64,000 nucleotides of DNA from the NCBI GenBank assembly GCA_947683425.1, contig CANTUQ010000297.1, positions 992,001 to 1,056,000 of the forward strand. Reading direction: 5' to 3'. The translations under genes were made by a program, and so were the position numbers. Below the pieces are notes generated by a model. It was not told the origin of the DNA. It was given only the letters and a program-made list of their open reading frames with translations, and searched no databases. The stretch comes from Excoecaria cochinchinensis (Eukaryota; Streptophyta; Magnoliopsida; Malpighiales; Euphorbiaceae). Each line of letters starts with the position of its first letter. The stretch's first letter is position 1. Below, piece by piece: positions 48,130 through 59,621 of this stretch.

Positions 48130-48600
48130 GTAGTGCCCCCAGCTAAAAAATTTTAGCCTAATAATTCCTTCTTACATTTTAAGATGTGTTATAAGGTAAA
48201 AGGATTTCCATGCAGAACTCAACCACAAATATATCTAAAAAGGAGCAACCCACAAATATAAAGCAGGCTTGCAAATCCAAATAGATGCAAGGGGATTCTC
48301 CATTCTATGTTAAAGAAAATACAAAAAGCTGATTTTAGAGATCAGATCAAAAGATCTATCCAAAAAAAAATAGTAGTAGCTGAGCAGTAACAAAGGAAAG
48401 ATTAGAGAACGAAATACTCACAATCGACTAGAGAGCTAGCTGCGGTGGTGACTCCAGGTCGAATTAGAGAACAAAATACTGACAGATCTGTTTGCGGTGG
48501 TAAGTCCGGCGATCGGCAATGAACAGGTGAAGGAAAGAAAAGCGAGAATGAAAAGTAAAATAAGGAAAGTGAAAAGCTAAGAAAGTTAAAAAGTGATTTT
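48130..48600 (-). other. 5'-leader-like region upstream of the ALG5 fragment
   Basis: Less AT-rich than its neighbours. It contains a duplicated segment of about 55 bp (near 48400 and 48460) with words GATTAGAGAACGAAATACT / AATTAGAGAACAAAATACT and GCGGTGGT. It could be the captured promoter/leader of one of the fragments, or part of the carrier transposon. No coding is visible. Confidence 0.35.
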
Positions 48601-48768
48601 TTTATTTGATAATATACAAAACCGGTATATTTATAAATAGAAGTTTAAAATTTTGTATTAATAGAAGTTTAAAATGTTGTATTTTTGAAAGAATGAGAAG
48701 AAGGTTTACTTTTTTTGTTATTTTTATTTATTTTTTTTGTATAAATATGTAAAAAGCCCTTAAATTTA

Positions 48769-49021
48769 TACTCAGTTTATTTTAAATTAAATGTCACATT
48801 TAAAAAATTTCAATAATATTAAAAAAAATCATTAATATAGCGAGTATTTTACTAAAATATACTTTTAGAAAAAAGAAACACTCAATAAGGGTATATTAAT
48901 GACATTTTGACTCATGATAATAGGGATACATTTGGAAATAGTTGTAAAAAAGTTACATCAAATGACACTTGAATTGGAAAAAAATCTTTAATGTGTCAAC
49001 TTGATATGAAATGGAGGGAGA
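48769..49021. mobile_element. Degenerate Stowaway-like MITE
   Basis: The right end ...ATGGAGGGAGAT before TA and the left end TA-CTCAGTTTATTTTAAATTAA are a poor but recognisable inverted pair of the CTCCCTCC type. The internal sequence is AT-rich. Confidence 0.4.
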
Positions 49022-49040
49022 TAGGGAATAGGGAGTATCT

Positions 49041-49350
49041 TGTGGGACAAAGATTTGAATAGGGTTGTTGAAAAACTTATTTACCAAAATAGGGCATTTC
49101 GAAAATTATTTACTGGAGGGGGGTTATTTTAGTCAATGCTGCAGGATTGACCTGCGGCATTTGTGGTCCGGATGTTACAGCTGAGTAAAATGCCGCAACT
49201 GATATGTCATCAGGGAGCAGGCTGCCTGGTACTCTGCATGCATGCAGTCACACGTGAACAGTGTCACGCGTGACTGACTTGCTTTGGGAGATGAAATTAA
49301 GGGGAATGGAGAGTTTGGGAAGATTCGACCCCTTTATAAGGGGTGAGTAT
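49041..49350 (+). mobile_element. Left terminal region of the PMD-carrying MULE
   Basis: Begins near GGGACAAAGATTTGAATAG (49044), followed by GTTGAAAAACTTATTTACC, TGCTGCAGG, CTGCGGCAT, TGCCGCAA and CACGCGTGACTGAC. It shares word order with the inverted remnant at 13.7-14.0 kb, which identifies it as the end of a repeated family. The partner end should be to the right of the window. Confidence 0.5.
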
Positions 49351-50433
49351 CTTTCAGATTTTATATATACGTTTTTCAAGTTTTGAATAGGCTATTTGTT
49401 GCTGTGTAAACACCAATCTGAAGTATTTTTTTTTTAAATTTGTTAATCATAATTTTGTTTAGCAAAAAGCAAGCGTAATTATTATTTATAATGTAATTTT
49501 AAAATTATTTATATAATAATGTCTTCAATAAAATATTTAATTGTATTATATTTTAATTTATAGGTATTTTTTATTCAGCATTCTGGTGACGAAAGCGACA
49601 AAAGGCAGGTTATTATTTTCAGTTTTATTTGATAATCCAAAATTTAATAGTGTAAATAACGAAAAAAATAAATTTATGTAATAAAAATTATGCTACATGA
49701 ATAAGAATTAGTAATTTACATGTATTATGCAAGTGTAAACTAATATTTTTGGATAATATGTTTGGGACAATATATTTATTGTTTATGTTTATGTTTATGA
49801 AAGTTATAAACTTAATTTTATATTTATATGAGTAAGTTGTTAGAAGGGGAAAAAATAAATTTAACTTTGTACAATTATGTTAATAGAAAAGTTTATGAAA
49901 ATAATAGTATGATAAAATAATTAATTATATTATTTTGTGTTTTGAAGGGAAATTTTCAAATAATCTGACGACGTGGCGAAAAAGGTAAATATTTATATTA
50001 TTATGTGTAATACAATATTTAATTATGTAATATAATATAATAATAAATTTATGTGTGAAGAACTGTGAAATTAGAGAATAATTATTATCTCGTTATAGAA
50101 ATATGAATAAATAATTTTTACATATTTAGCAATTAATATTAATATTATTTGTTTTTACATTATATACTTTGAATATATAATTTTTGAAATATTATAATTG
50201 AAAATAAAGGTTGTTTGAATGAAGATATTATAAATATATTTAAAATAATTTAAAGTGTATTTATTTTATATAGAGTGAACTTGAATAGTATTTGTGTATT
50301 ACGTATTTGAACATAATTAAAAAAAATTTATTGTGCAAAAAATTTTGATTAATACATTAATAGTTAATTATTTGAAATATTTATTTATGCATGAGTAAAA
50401 CTTACACTTATATTTATTATTAGGTTAATAAAA
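49351..50433. other. AT-rich DNA between MULE end and PMD gene
   Basis: No coding. Presumably the promoter and leader of the PMD gene. Two short CGAC-G-GCGA-type spots near 49588 and 49970, each followed by GGTA, look like untranslated exon ends. Confidence 0.4.
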
Positions 50434-52747
50434 ATGAATCAAATCGAAAATCGGCAATATATAAATCCCAGTCCAATAGCCGACGATCTGTTAAAGTTGC
50501 ATGGAAAACACCGTGCAGATACTGTTTGGAGTAATAATGTATGTATATTTACATGGTTATTATTAAAAAAATATTATTAGTTTTATAAATGGACATACGA
50601 TAGAAGAATATGCGACTGACAGTTTATTATTTTCAAGTTGATCATCAAGTATTGTTTGCATGCCGAGCAAGTGTAAACAGCCACTACAGGAACACCGATC
50701 CAAGAATAATGTCCTACATTAGAATGGCAGGATTTTACGGTGTTGCGCAAATTGGGGTAATGAATGTGGACTATAATTTAATAACGTCACTTATAGAGAG
50801 GTGGAGACCGGAGACACACACTTTTCACCTTACTATAGGTGAAGCAATAATAACATTTCAGGATGTTGGAATCCTTATCAGTCTACCTATTGAAAGATAA
50901 GCTATCACGGGACATTTACAGTACAATTGGTCGAATTTGTGTGGTCGACTTTTGGGCCAAGTTCCACCAGAAGACGTTTTGAAAGGCCACCAAGTTAAAA
51001 TGACATGGCTAAATAGGAATTTCAGTTCATTACCGGCCAGGGCAAATGAATACATTGTACAATGTTTTGCCCGTGAGTGGATATTGCGGTGTATTGGTGG
51101 ATTGTTATGTCCGGGACAGTCGAACAATTACATTCACTTAATGTGGCTCCCACTGCTAGAGCATTTAAAGCAAGCGGGGAATTATAGGTTGGGGATCGGC
51201 TTGCTTGGCGTGGCTGTACAGGGAGTTATGTCGTGCCACACGTCCTAGTGCAAATGGACTGGGAGGTTATCACCAACTAATTCAAATCTGGGCATGGGAA
51301 AGACTACCTCAGTTGCGCCCTGCATTTCTGCACAATGTTGTGCTAAATCAGACCATGCCATATGGGTATAGGTAATATATATATATATAAATTTTTTTAA
51401 TTAATCATATGACATGCTAATCATTCATTAATTATTTTATCAGGTGGCGATCTCCCATTGATTTAAGAAACAATCATAACAAAAATATTAATGATTATCA
51501 TTTGGATTTAGACATGCAGCGTCCTGATCAGGTTTGTTTATTTTTGAAGCCAATTAATTTGATTTAATATCGAGCAATGTGAATATAACTTTAACAACGG
51601 CACTTTAAATTGTGATTTTTTTTTTCAGATGGACTGGGACCCCTATAATAATGTCATCCACTTATTGCCCAAGTATTGTAGAGATGGTGTTAATAGTTGG
51701 CAATCGGTTGTGCCATTAGTATGTTTTCATATTATTGAGTGGCACCAACCTGATCGCTGCCTACGACAATTCGGGATGGAACAACCGATTCCATACCTGC
51801 CTCAAAATAATGACATTGTGTATTCGATTGACTTGCGAGGGCACAGTAATATAAATTGGGAAGATAAATTTTCGATTTTTATTTTTGAGTGGGTAAATAG
51901 ATGGAATCGGGTTGTGGCAACTTAGTTGTTGAGTGCTCCCCTCAATCAAGGTCTCAGTACATATAGTGGTACATTCAACGAACCCGATGCTGGATAACCC
52001 AAATTGGTGCTTTAATGGGATCAACGGTATTAAATTTTTATATAATATAATTTGACTAATTGGAATTGTTATTATCTAAACACTTATTTATTATAATGCA
52101 GGTAGATGGTGCTGAACAAATTTACCATGCCGACTATACTTCGTCATCAAATGAGGCTGGTAATATTCGTATGACATCGGAAAGCATTCTGGGTGCGCTT
52201 GGAGCAATAGGAAGGACCTCAGTTGATTATCCCCGACAGCTAGTTCCTCATCCTGTGGAGATTTATCCTCTATCAACTCCATATAAAGATTTTCGTTCTA
52301 CAAGACGTAGCAGGAGAGGCATATCGAAAAGACATACAACAGTTGCATCCATTCCTATTCACCCCGGAGTCCATCAGACCCTCTACCCATGTCATGGCCA
52401 TATCTTCCTGATATAGTTCAAGTTCATTCAACATTCCCAGTTTTAGTCAGCAACAACAATTTTATGAAACTCAAGCTGGTCTGTCGAATTTTTATGACTC
52501 TCAAGCTAGCCCTTCTAGATTGAACGTTGATTTGAATATGAGTTTATCAGAAGGTGATGGTTCACCAAATAAAATATACAAACAAATCGGTCAGATGGTG
52601 CAAGATGATGATTTTTTTAATGATCTTTTCAACAGTTCCAATATTTGTAATACAGTGGCTTTAGCTGATCGTTCATTGTACAGTGGCGAGTATAATGATG
52701 TTATGCATATGTCCCATGATCCCAATACAAGTGAGATGGATCCTTAA
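50434..52747 (+). pseudogene. Plant mobile domain (PMD/MAIN-like) gene, decayed
   Basis: Five probable exons: 50434-50538 (MNQIENRQYINPSPIADDLL), about 50600-51371, 51444-51531 (DLRNNHNKNINDYHLDLDMQ), 51629-52026 and 52102-52747. Family motifs in order are AGFYGVAQIG, LIERWRPETHTFHL, GEAIITFQDVGILISLPIER, GSACLA-like, IQIWAWERL, MDWDPYNNVI, VVPLVCFHIIEWHQPDRCLR, QFGMEQPIP and IGALMGST. The C-terminal exon has a low-complexity tail. PMD proteins (MAIN/MAIL, formerly annotated 'aminotransferase-like' or 'PP7 long-form') occur as host genes and inside MULE and gypsy elements. Lesions are a stop right after SLPIER, a +1 shift near 51190, stops near 51923 and 51965-52000, and a frameshift in the last exon. 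It cannot make a full protein. Confidence 0.85.
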
Positions 52748-53074
52748 TTCCATATGCAAAGTTGTTCATCTCGCAGTAGTAGCCGAACGAGTAGGAGATT
52801 GTAAATATGTTGTATTGTTTGAACCGTTGTATTTATGGCAAGACAAAAACATTATTTTTTTTCAAATGAAATTATATTTACATAATATTAAGGGATAATA
52901 ATTAGTGACATAATAAATTCACATAATGATATTACATATTCTTCACATATTTTTAACTTCTAAAAAATTGAGTGGATAGTCCAGCTGCACTAGAGCATGT
53001 TTTTTGTTATGACAAATGTTTCCGCATTTGATGCAATGAACAACATTACTCCTTTCCCTTCGATCCATTTCATT
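52748..53074. other. Convergent spacer between PMD gene and transposase
   Basis: 3' untranslated regions of two convergent genes; AT-rich, nothing else seen. Confidence 0.6.
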
Positions 53075-53752
53075 TCATATGCGCGATATTTTAGGTCGGC
53101 CCTTCTTTCTCTTCAGTTCCATATCGGGCACCAATGTAGCACCAAAATACATGGGTCGAAATTCACCATCATAGCATTCAAGTGCTTCGGTAATGGTATA
53201 ACACTCATCCACAAATGTGTACATGTCAATGTGGTTGTGCATGCATGCAGCAATAGCGTGTGAATAAGGAATTTTTATCCCTTGAAACTTGCCACACTCG
53301 CATTCACGCCTATCGAGATGAACAATCTGTTTCATCTTCAGGTGCAATGCATGCAATGACGCTAAACAATTGGTAACGACTGTCATAATCAACAACCATA
53401 TGCCTCCAAGCACTTATGGCGCGCTTGTTAATGACTTCTGCACATTTTGGAGTGAACCTAAATCCTTCAGCCATTTTACTCATATACATGCTCCTTTTTA
53501 GATCGTAAAATTTGACCACCCTACCAAAAATATGTTCAACTATGGCTATGATAAGCATCATGTGAACACCTTTTAGAGCACTGTTGACACTCTCTGTAAT
53601 GTTTATCATCGTATGCCCATACCGATATCCACCATCCTCAGGCAATATCCAACGCTCCAAAGGCACCCTCATCGCCCAATTATAAGAGTCTAGATCAAGC
53701 GCTTTAATATCATCAATATGCTTATTAAACTTACGCTTATGGAATTGTGCAC
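53075..53752 (-). pseudogene. MULE transposase, C-terminal exon (left part of split gene)
   Basis: The exon opens at a good acceptor (53752) and encodes MRVPLERWILPEDGGYRYGH, ITESVNSALKGV, FGRVVKFYDLKRSMYMSKMA and FTPKCAEVINKRA. After a frame change near 53340-53400 it encodes ECECGKFQGIKIPYSHAIAA and a tail to a stop at 53075. This is the C-terminal half of a MuDR-type transposase with its SWIM zinc finger (C-x-C ... C-x-H). The third ligand Cys is Tyr here (IPYSH for IPCSH). The frame shift alone disables the product. Confidence 0.85.
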
Positions 53753-53820
53753 CTACACAAGGAATATCAATGAATATTAAAAAAACATGACTTCATATTC
53801 TGTGAATAAAGAACAATAGC

Positions 53821-54076
53821 AAGTATTACATAGCTCACCAGCCTTATAAAGTACATCTTTTATTGTTAGTTTGTGATGATGGTTGTTGTAGTTGCTGACT
53901 AAATTGTAACACCCCAACACCCCTTGGGAGGATATCGGGGCGCCACGCAAGTATTACATAGCTCACCAGCCTTATAAAGTATATCTTTTATTGTTGGTTT
54001 GTGATGATGGCTGTTGTAGTTGCTGACTAAATTGTAACACCCCAACACCCCTTGGGAGGATATCGGGGCACCACGC
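53821..54076. repeat. 128-bp tandem duplication across an LTR junction
   Basis: Two adjacent copies (53821-53948 and 53949-54076). Each contains about 80 bp of transposase intron/exon border (AAGTATTACATAGCTCACC ... GTTGCTGAC) followed by TAAAT and the first 43 bases of the LTR (TGTAACACCCCAACACC...). The copies differ at about five positions. Confidence 0.9.
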
Positions 54077-54773
54077 GGACACTTATGCATACATAAACGT
54101 ATACCAGCGGAAGCAATGGCAAAATACACATCAATACACAATAATAAAAAAAAATAACGCTTGGGCCCACATGCATTTTACACATATTATACATATTACA
54201 AAACTATTGTCATTTTACTTTACATATTCGTTTCAGTACATATATTACAATAGACTTTACATGTAACAACTATACTCTTTTATCATATAATGATGTTACT
54301 CAAAACATCACAAACTCTATTTCTATCCTATACAAAAAGAGATCAAAACAAAACTCCTAGTGGCCTTGACTTGCATATGCCCGCTCACTGATCCGAACCT
54401 GTAAACCTACACGAAAATAAACATTCGTGCTAAGTGATAACGCTTAGTGGGGATGAAAATAATGCAAAGGACTTTTTTACGAAGTCATAAATAAATTACA
54501 CTATTTCCATATAACAATAATCAAATAGCTCATGCATATAACTTTCCCACTTGTACATATCATTTTTTCAAATATACAATAATCATGTGTCCACATTCAT
54601 GTAAACATATACTTGTATATAAAACTGTCATGTATTTAAAATATTACTCTCATGTACTATAACATTTATTTAGAGCAATACTTTTAATCGTCTTAAGTTC
54701 ACTACACAACATTAATAAGCCTGAATTCCTTTCATGGTGGATACGGGTAACTCTGGATACTGTTTACAGTATC

Positions 54774-56974
54774 TGTGACACGCGCCGAACCCCGTGGCCT
54801 CCCGAAATCCCGCTTTAGGGCGATAAGGAGAGGTTCATAAAACTTGTAAGGTATTTACAAGTGCGTCTATTTTGGGCAACAATGAGATTTCTTGGAGTCG
54901 CCACCCAATAGAACATTGGGAAGGATCTAGCCTCAGCGAGCCTAAGACGGCGCATACATATCCATCTTGGGCTAGCCAGGGAGATCTTGGAGGCCTCAGC
55001 CTCTACCCCCTGAAGCCTAGGATTGTAAATTTAAATCTTTTGGTGAGACTCAAGATGTGTCTTGGAAGTCCTAGACCTCTCGCCTCATTAAGCCCTAAAG
55101 ACCAGAGTGAGTTCGAGACTTCTCATTTATTCATACCTTGGTTAAGTTTATAATTGAGTTTTGAATTTATTATTTCATCCCATTTCACATACATTTAATG
55201 CAATTAATTAAAACACATGTATAATTAAAACATACATTTAAGAAAAGCGGCAAAAGCATAAGTAAAATAAAACACATGTAAAAATATTACAATAAAATTA
55301 GGGGCGGAATACAACTCCTATTGTAAATAAAGTACAAAACATGCATAAATCGGGATATTCATCAAGAATGAGGACATTGGTCATCGCATGCATATTTATT
55401 AAAAAACAATTTTGATGTGATAACTTTGTTTTGGATGGAGAAAAACAAGGACATTGGTCCCATTTTTATTTAGAAAAAATTTCAAGTTAATTAATAAAAA
55501 ATAATTTAGCGATTTTCTTTCTATAGGGCCTAAATAAATAATTTTATAAGAAAAATATACATGACAAAAATAAATGAAAAAACCAAAATAAATAAATATT
55601 ACAAACAAAGAAAATAAACATGTAACTCGAACGAGCCTCCTGGATCTCCCCGTGTGCTCGCAAAAATGCCCAAATAAAGAAAATAAGTTTTGACATAAAA
55701 AACAAAACATAAACAAAATAATGTTAGTAATTAAAACAATTAAATCAATAATAAACGGTAAAATGAAATAAAACAAGATAAAAAATATGACATCAAAATG
55801 ACAATGGAATTAATATGTTAACAATAAAAATAAATGATAAAAATGCATTGTAAATGACAAGTTAACTAAATGACATGAATGAAATAAAATACAACATATT
55901 AATTAAACAATGCATAAAAATATGAACATGATGAAAATAATGAAAACAATGACATGATTAATTAATGTGCTCATAATTAACATAAACCATTTATATGGCA
56001 AAAATTATTAACAAAAATTAATTAATTATTTACATGCAAAAAATAATGAGGAATCAAAATAAATTAAATTATTTACATGTTAAGAATCAAAAGAAATCAA
56101 TATTCACATGATTAAAAATAAAATCATATATAAACAATTAAATAGAACTAATATAAAATAAATACAATAAGTAAATAAATAAAAATAATAAATAAATCAA
56201 TCAAAACAATAAAATATACATGAATAAATAAAAAATAAAATAGAAATTGAGTTTAGAATATTTACCCTCAGAGTCGGATTTGATGAAGGTAAAAGATGAT
56301 TTGATTTCCTTTGTTTGTGACTTTAAAAATTTAGAGTTGAATATGATAAATGTTGGAATTTTATTCTAGTAAAACTAGACTTAAAAAAAACTGATAAAAA
56401 ACTCTTTGAGAACAAAAAATTAATTTTTTTGCTCAAAGAAATTATTTTTATTGATTAAACCAAAAAAAACCTTGAAAAAAAGTTTAATGGAAAAAACAAA
56501 TGAGAAATAAAAACTGAATTTTGAAAGTGAAAATTAATCTCTCATGTTTATAGAGAAAACAAAGAAATTAATTTGTAATAATCAAGAATTGAAAATCAAT
56601 TTTCAATCTCCATTAATCTTTGTTAATTGAAAGAAGAAATCTGAAATTTTTGGAAGAAAAAACAAAGAAGAAGAGAGGAAATCCTTGAAAAATTTGATGA
56701 AAAAATTATGGAGGCTCTCCCTTTGATTTTTCATCATAAAGTATTTATAAGATAAAAAAGTTGTCCTAATTTAATTAAGGAAAACAAATTTATTTTAACA
56801 CAAATTCCTTTTATTTTTAATGATAAAATCAAGTTTTATTAATTAATTATCTAAGAAAATATTTTATAATTTAATTAGGACTCAAAAACCCTAAAAAAAA
56901 ATGGAATAAAAAACGGATTTTTGGGTGAAAAAATCGGAAAAAATCGGAAAAGAGGGTATTTTGCTCAAGGTCAA
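54774..56974 (-). mobile_element. Inverted, truncated gypsy LTR nested in the left LTR
   Basis: Read on minus this matches the left gypsy LTR from about 5035 to 7390. It ends GGCGCGTGTCACA, contains GGTGGCGACTCC and the CTGGTCTTTGGGC-type patch, and has the same AT-rich body. The first 585 bp of the LTR, including its GC-rich block, is absent. Its right edge carries about 14 bases (TTTGCTCAAGGTCA) that are not gypsy sequence but occur elsewhere in the host LTR. Divergence from 4449-7390 is considerable, so it is a different, older copy. Confidence 0.85.
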
Positions 56975-57135
56975 TTATGCTTTGCCTTATTACCAAAACA
57001 TAAACTATAATTCAAGTAAGTTTATCAATTCCAAAATATTTAATTCATGTACAAACTTTATTAATCATGCAAAGCATGACAAAAGAAAACCTTTTTTTTA
57101 AAAAAAAAAAAAGAGAACAGGGCGAGAAGGGTTCA

Positions 57136-57240
57136 CTGTCGCGATCGCGACAAGAAGTCGCGCTCGCGATAGAAGCCGCGCTCGCGATAGAAGCCATATT
57201 CACTGTCACGATCGCGACAAGAGGTCGCGCTCGCGACAGA
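57136..57240. repeat. GTCGCG palindrome cluster, left LTR
   Basis: Units CTGTCGCGATCGCGACAAG and GTCGCGCTCGCGAYAGAAG repeated five times in 105 bp. Confidence 0.9.
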
Positions 57241-59008
57241 AGCCAGATTGCGAAAAGACTTTATGTACTTTACCAAATGCATTACACTAACTCAAGCATT
57301 ATACAACAATTAAAATCACAGAGCATGTCGTATTGAACACTAACTCTTATGCCGTGGCATTATTTACTCAGATGACTAATCTTATAATCATTTGGTAAAC
57401 CAAAACATGCATGGTATAGACCACGAAAACATTCCGAGGTAATACGGGGTAATACGGGTTCAATTCGGGGAGAGAAACACATAAAAATATACAAATTAGT
57501 TGAGGGGAAAGGTGGGCAATTGATTCATGTCAACCATGGGCTCTAATTCAAGAGAAAAATTACTCTTATGACCTACTCTGTAGCGCTCGCGACCACTGTT
57601 GCGCTCGCGATAGAAGGCTTCGTCAGGAACCCTCACGAGACTGCTTCTCACCTCAAACTTATATCTTCTAAAACGACCTCTAAACATCATTTTTAGGCAA
57701 AACATCCTTCTTAACAATTGTTCCCTAGGAAGTTACTTTCAAATGGGACAAGTTTCAGGTCAAATGGACATTTATAACTTAAGATATGACTTAAACAAGA
57801 TGAACTGCTCAAATGAACCGGCCAAAGTAGAGACACCTCTGGTTTTGCCAATTTACAGGGTTTTAGAGCAAGAATTTGCTCAAGGTCATTTCTGATATTT
57901 TTATAGATATTGAAGTCATGGTTCTAATGGCTTAATAATCACTTAATTTAGAGATCTATAACTCTACTTATGACAAAAACACTTCACGGAGGTCAGATAC
58001 AAAATGAACAGAATTTGCCAAAACCAAACTTTATCATCACACACACTCAAATGACCAAGTCACATACTTATAAACATATATACACATATCATAAGCACCG
58101 CAAGCAATCAAAATGAACATCTAACAAATATACTCTAAAAGAGTAGTTGAGCTAATTAAAGCTCATCAAGCATCTCTTTATTCAAATATGTCTCTATTCA
58201 AACATATTTCATGTGAACACGTGCAAGAATAATAAAATCACACTCGATCCCAACCTCTAGGAAGTTTGATCTCAGCTCTCTACTCGATTCCAATCTTCTC
58301 TTTACCTTTGTCCAACTTCTTGCCCACAGTTTTCATGGACAAATCAACCAATATAACACTTAATCCATACTTCTAACTTTAAATCAAAAACAGAAATATG
58401 GAAAGAAAAAGAAGGTCAGATCGGATAACTAATCAAACTTACCTTCTCAAGGATCAACTCTACCTTTCACAACTCTCTTTTCAACTAACCCAAGAGGCTT
58501 ACTTAAAGAGCAAAGCAAATGAAGAAGAAAAATAAAAGGAATAGCAAAGCAAAGGAACACGGGAAAACCCAAGAGCAAAGAAAGAAAGAAGAACCAAATG
58601 GCCAAAAGCAGAAAATTGAGAAAGAATAATGAAGATAGTGGCCGGTCAACCCAAGGAAAACAACAAATCAATTACCCACTAACCACATTAAAAGCCAACC
58701 AATCCAATTAATGCCACCTACCTCCATTAATCCATCTCAATCCAAAAAGTCACAAGCCAAGTGTCACACTCCCTTGTAGCCATGTGTCAACCTCCTACAA
58801 TGCTACTTGTCAAACTCCTATGCCGCCACGTGTCCGATACACATCAAATAATCGAACCCAAATAGGCTTCACGTGACGCATTCTGTCGCGCTCGCGATAG
58901 AACCCACATACAAGCCACCTACTCAAATACACTCTATTATACACACAAACTCTTGAATTCCCGAACAAAGATTCCGAAATTCTACTAGGGCCAAATCGGG
59001 TTATTACA

Positions 59009-59621
59009 AATCTCTCCCCCTTAAGAAATTTCGTTCTCGAAATTTCCCCGCTAATCGCTTACACAGGTAAATCTTTAAACAAATCTCCAAATCGCTATCA
59101 CTTATACCATACAGCTATCAAATCGTACATACTTCACACTTTCCTTAACGCACTGCACTCTAATCCATACACGTCTTCTAAACATCAATCACTCGATGTA
59201 TATCCTGTCAGCTTTTCTCAATGAAACACATGCAATGATGCTTTTTTACATACAAATGACAGATGTGGATGAAATGGCCATGTAATGATTTATTTATGCA
59301 AGATGATGCAAAAATGCAAAGTAAGCTACTGTAATGCACTTTTTTCCTTCCCCATGTTTCAATATGGTTATGTCAAATGATTTCAAGGAGATAGCTGACA
59401 GGAATACAGAGTGTCACCTCAAACTCTTACTAACCATATAAATTCATATCACTCACCATATCCGCCATCTCACTAATCTTTCCACTCGCATCTAACTCCA
59501 TTTATACACTACACAAACCACATCTGCATTAGGCCACAACTTTAGACAAACTCAGACATTTAACCTATACTCTACATCTTATAGACCAGAACCTCTATCC
59601 TATGCTCTGATACCACTAAAT
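59009..59621 (-). other. 613-bp internal region of the internal-less element
   Basis: Polypurine tract at the left edge (plus strand TCTCTCCCCCTTAAG, 59011-59025) and primer-binding site at the right edge. Between them is AT-rich sequence without an open frame of note. About 6 kb shorter than a coding relative. Confidence 0.85.
59604..59615 (-). other. Primer-binding site (tRNA-Met)
   Basis: TGGTATCAGAGC on minus, six bases (ATTTAG) inside the LTR end. Confidence 0.92.

Larger units (their letters stand above)
54033..59008 (-). repeat. LTR of the internal-less element, left copy
   Basis: Starts TGTAACACCCC, ends GGGTTATTACA. Homologous to 59622-62504 except that an inverted gypsy fragment (54774-56974) replaces about 150 bp (60365-60513 in the other copy). 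It contains the GTGCTAAGTGATAACGCTTAG hairpin near 54428 and GTCGCG palindromes at 57136-57240 and near 57583 and 58883. Confidence 0.9.

Noticed and set aside
43510..48540. Helitron as carrier of the captured exons
   Set aside because: I could not find a convincing 5'-TC end together with a hairpin-CTRR 3' end; carrier type left open.
48130..48600. First exons of a real ALG5 gene
   Set aside because: No N-terminal membrane anchor or start codon in frame is seen; the downstream exons are damaged and end abruptly.
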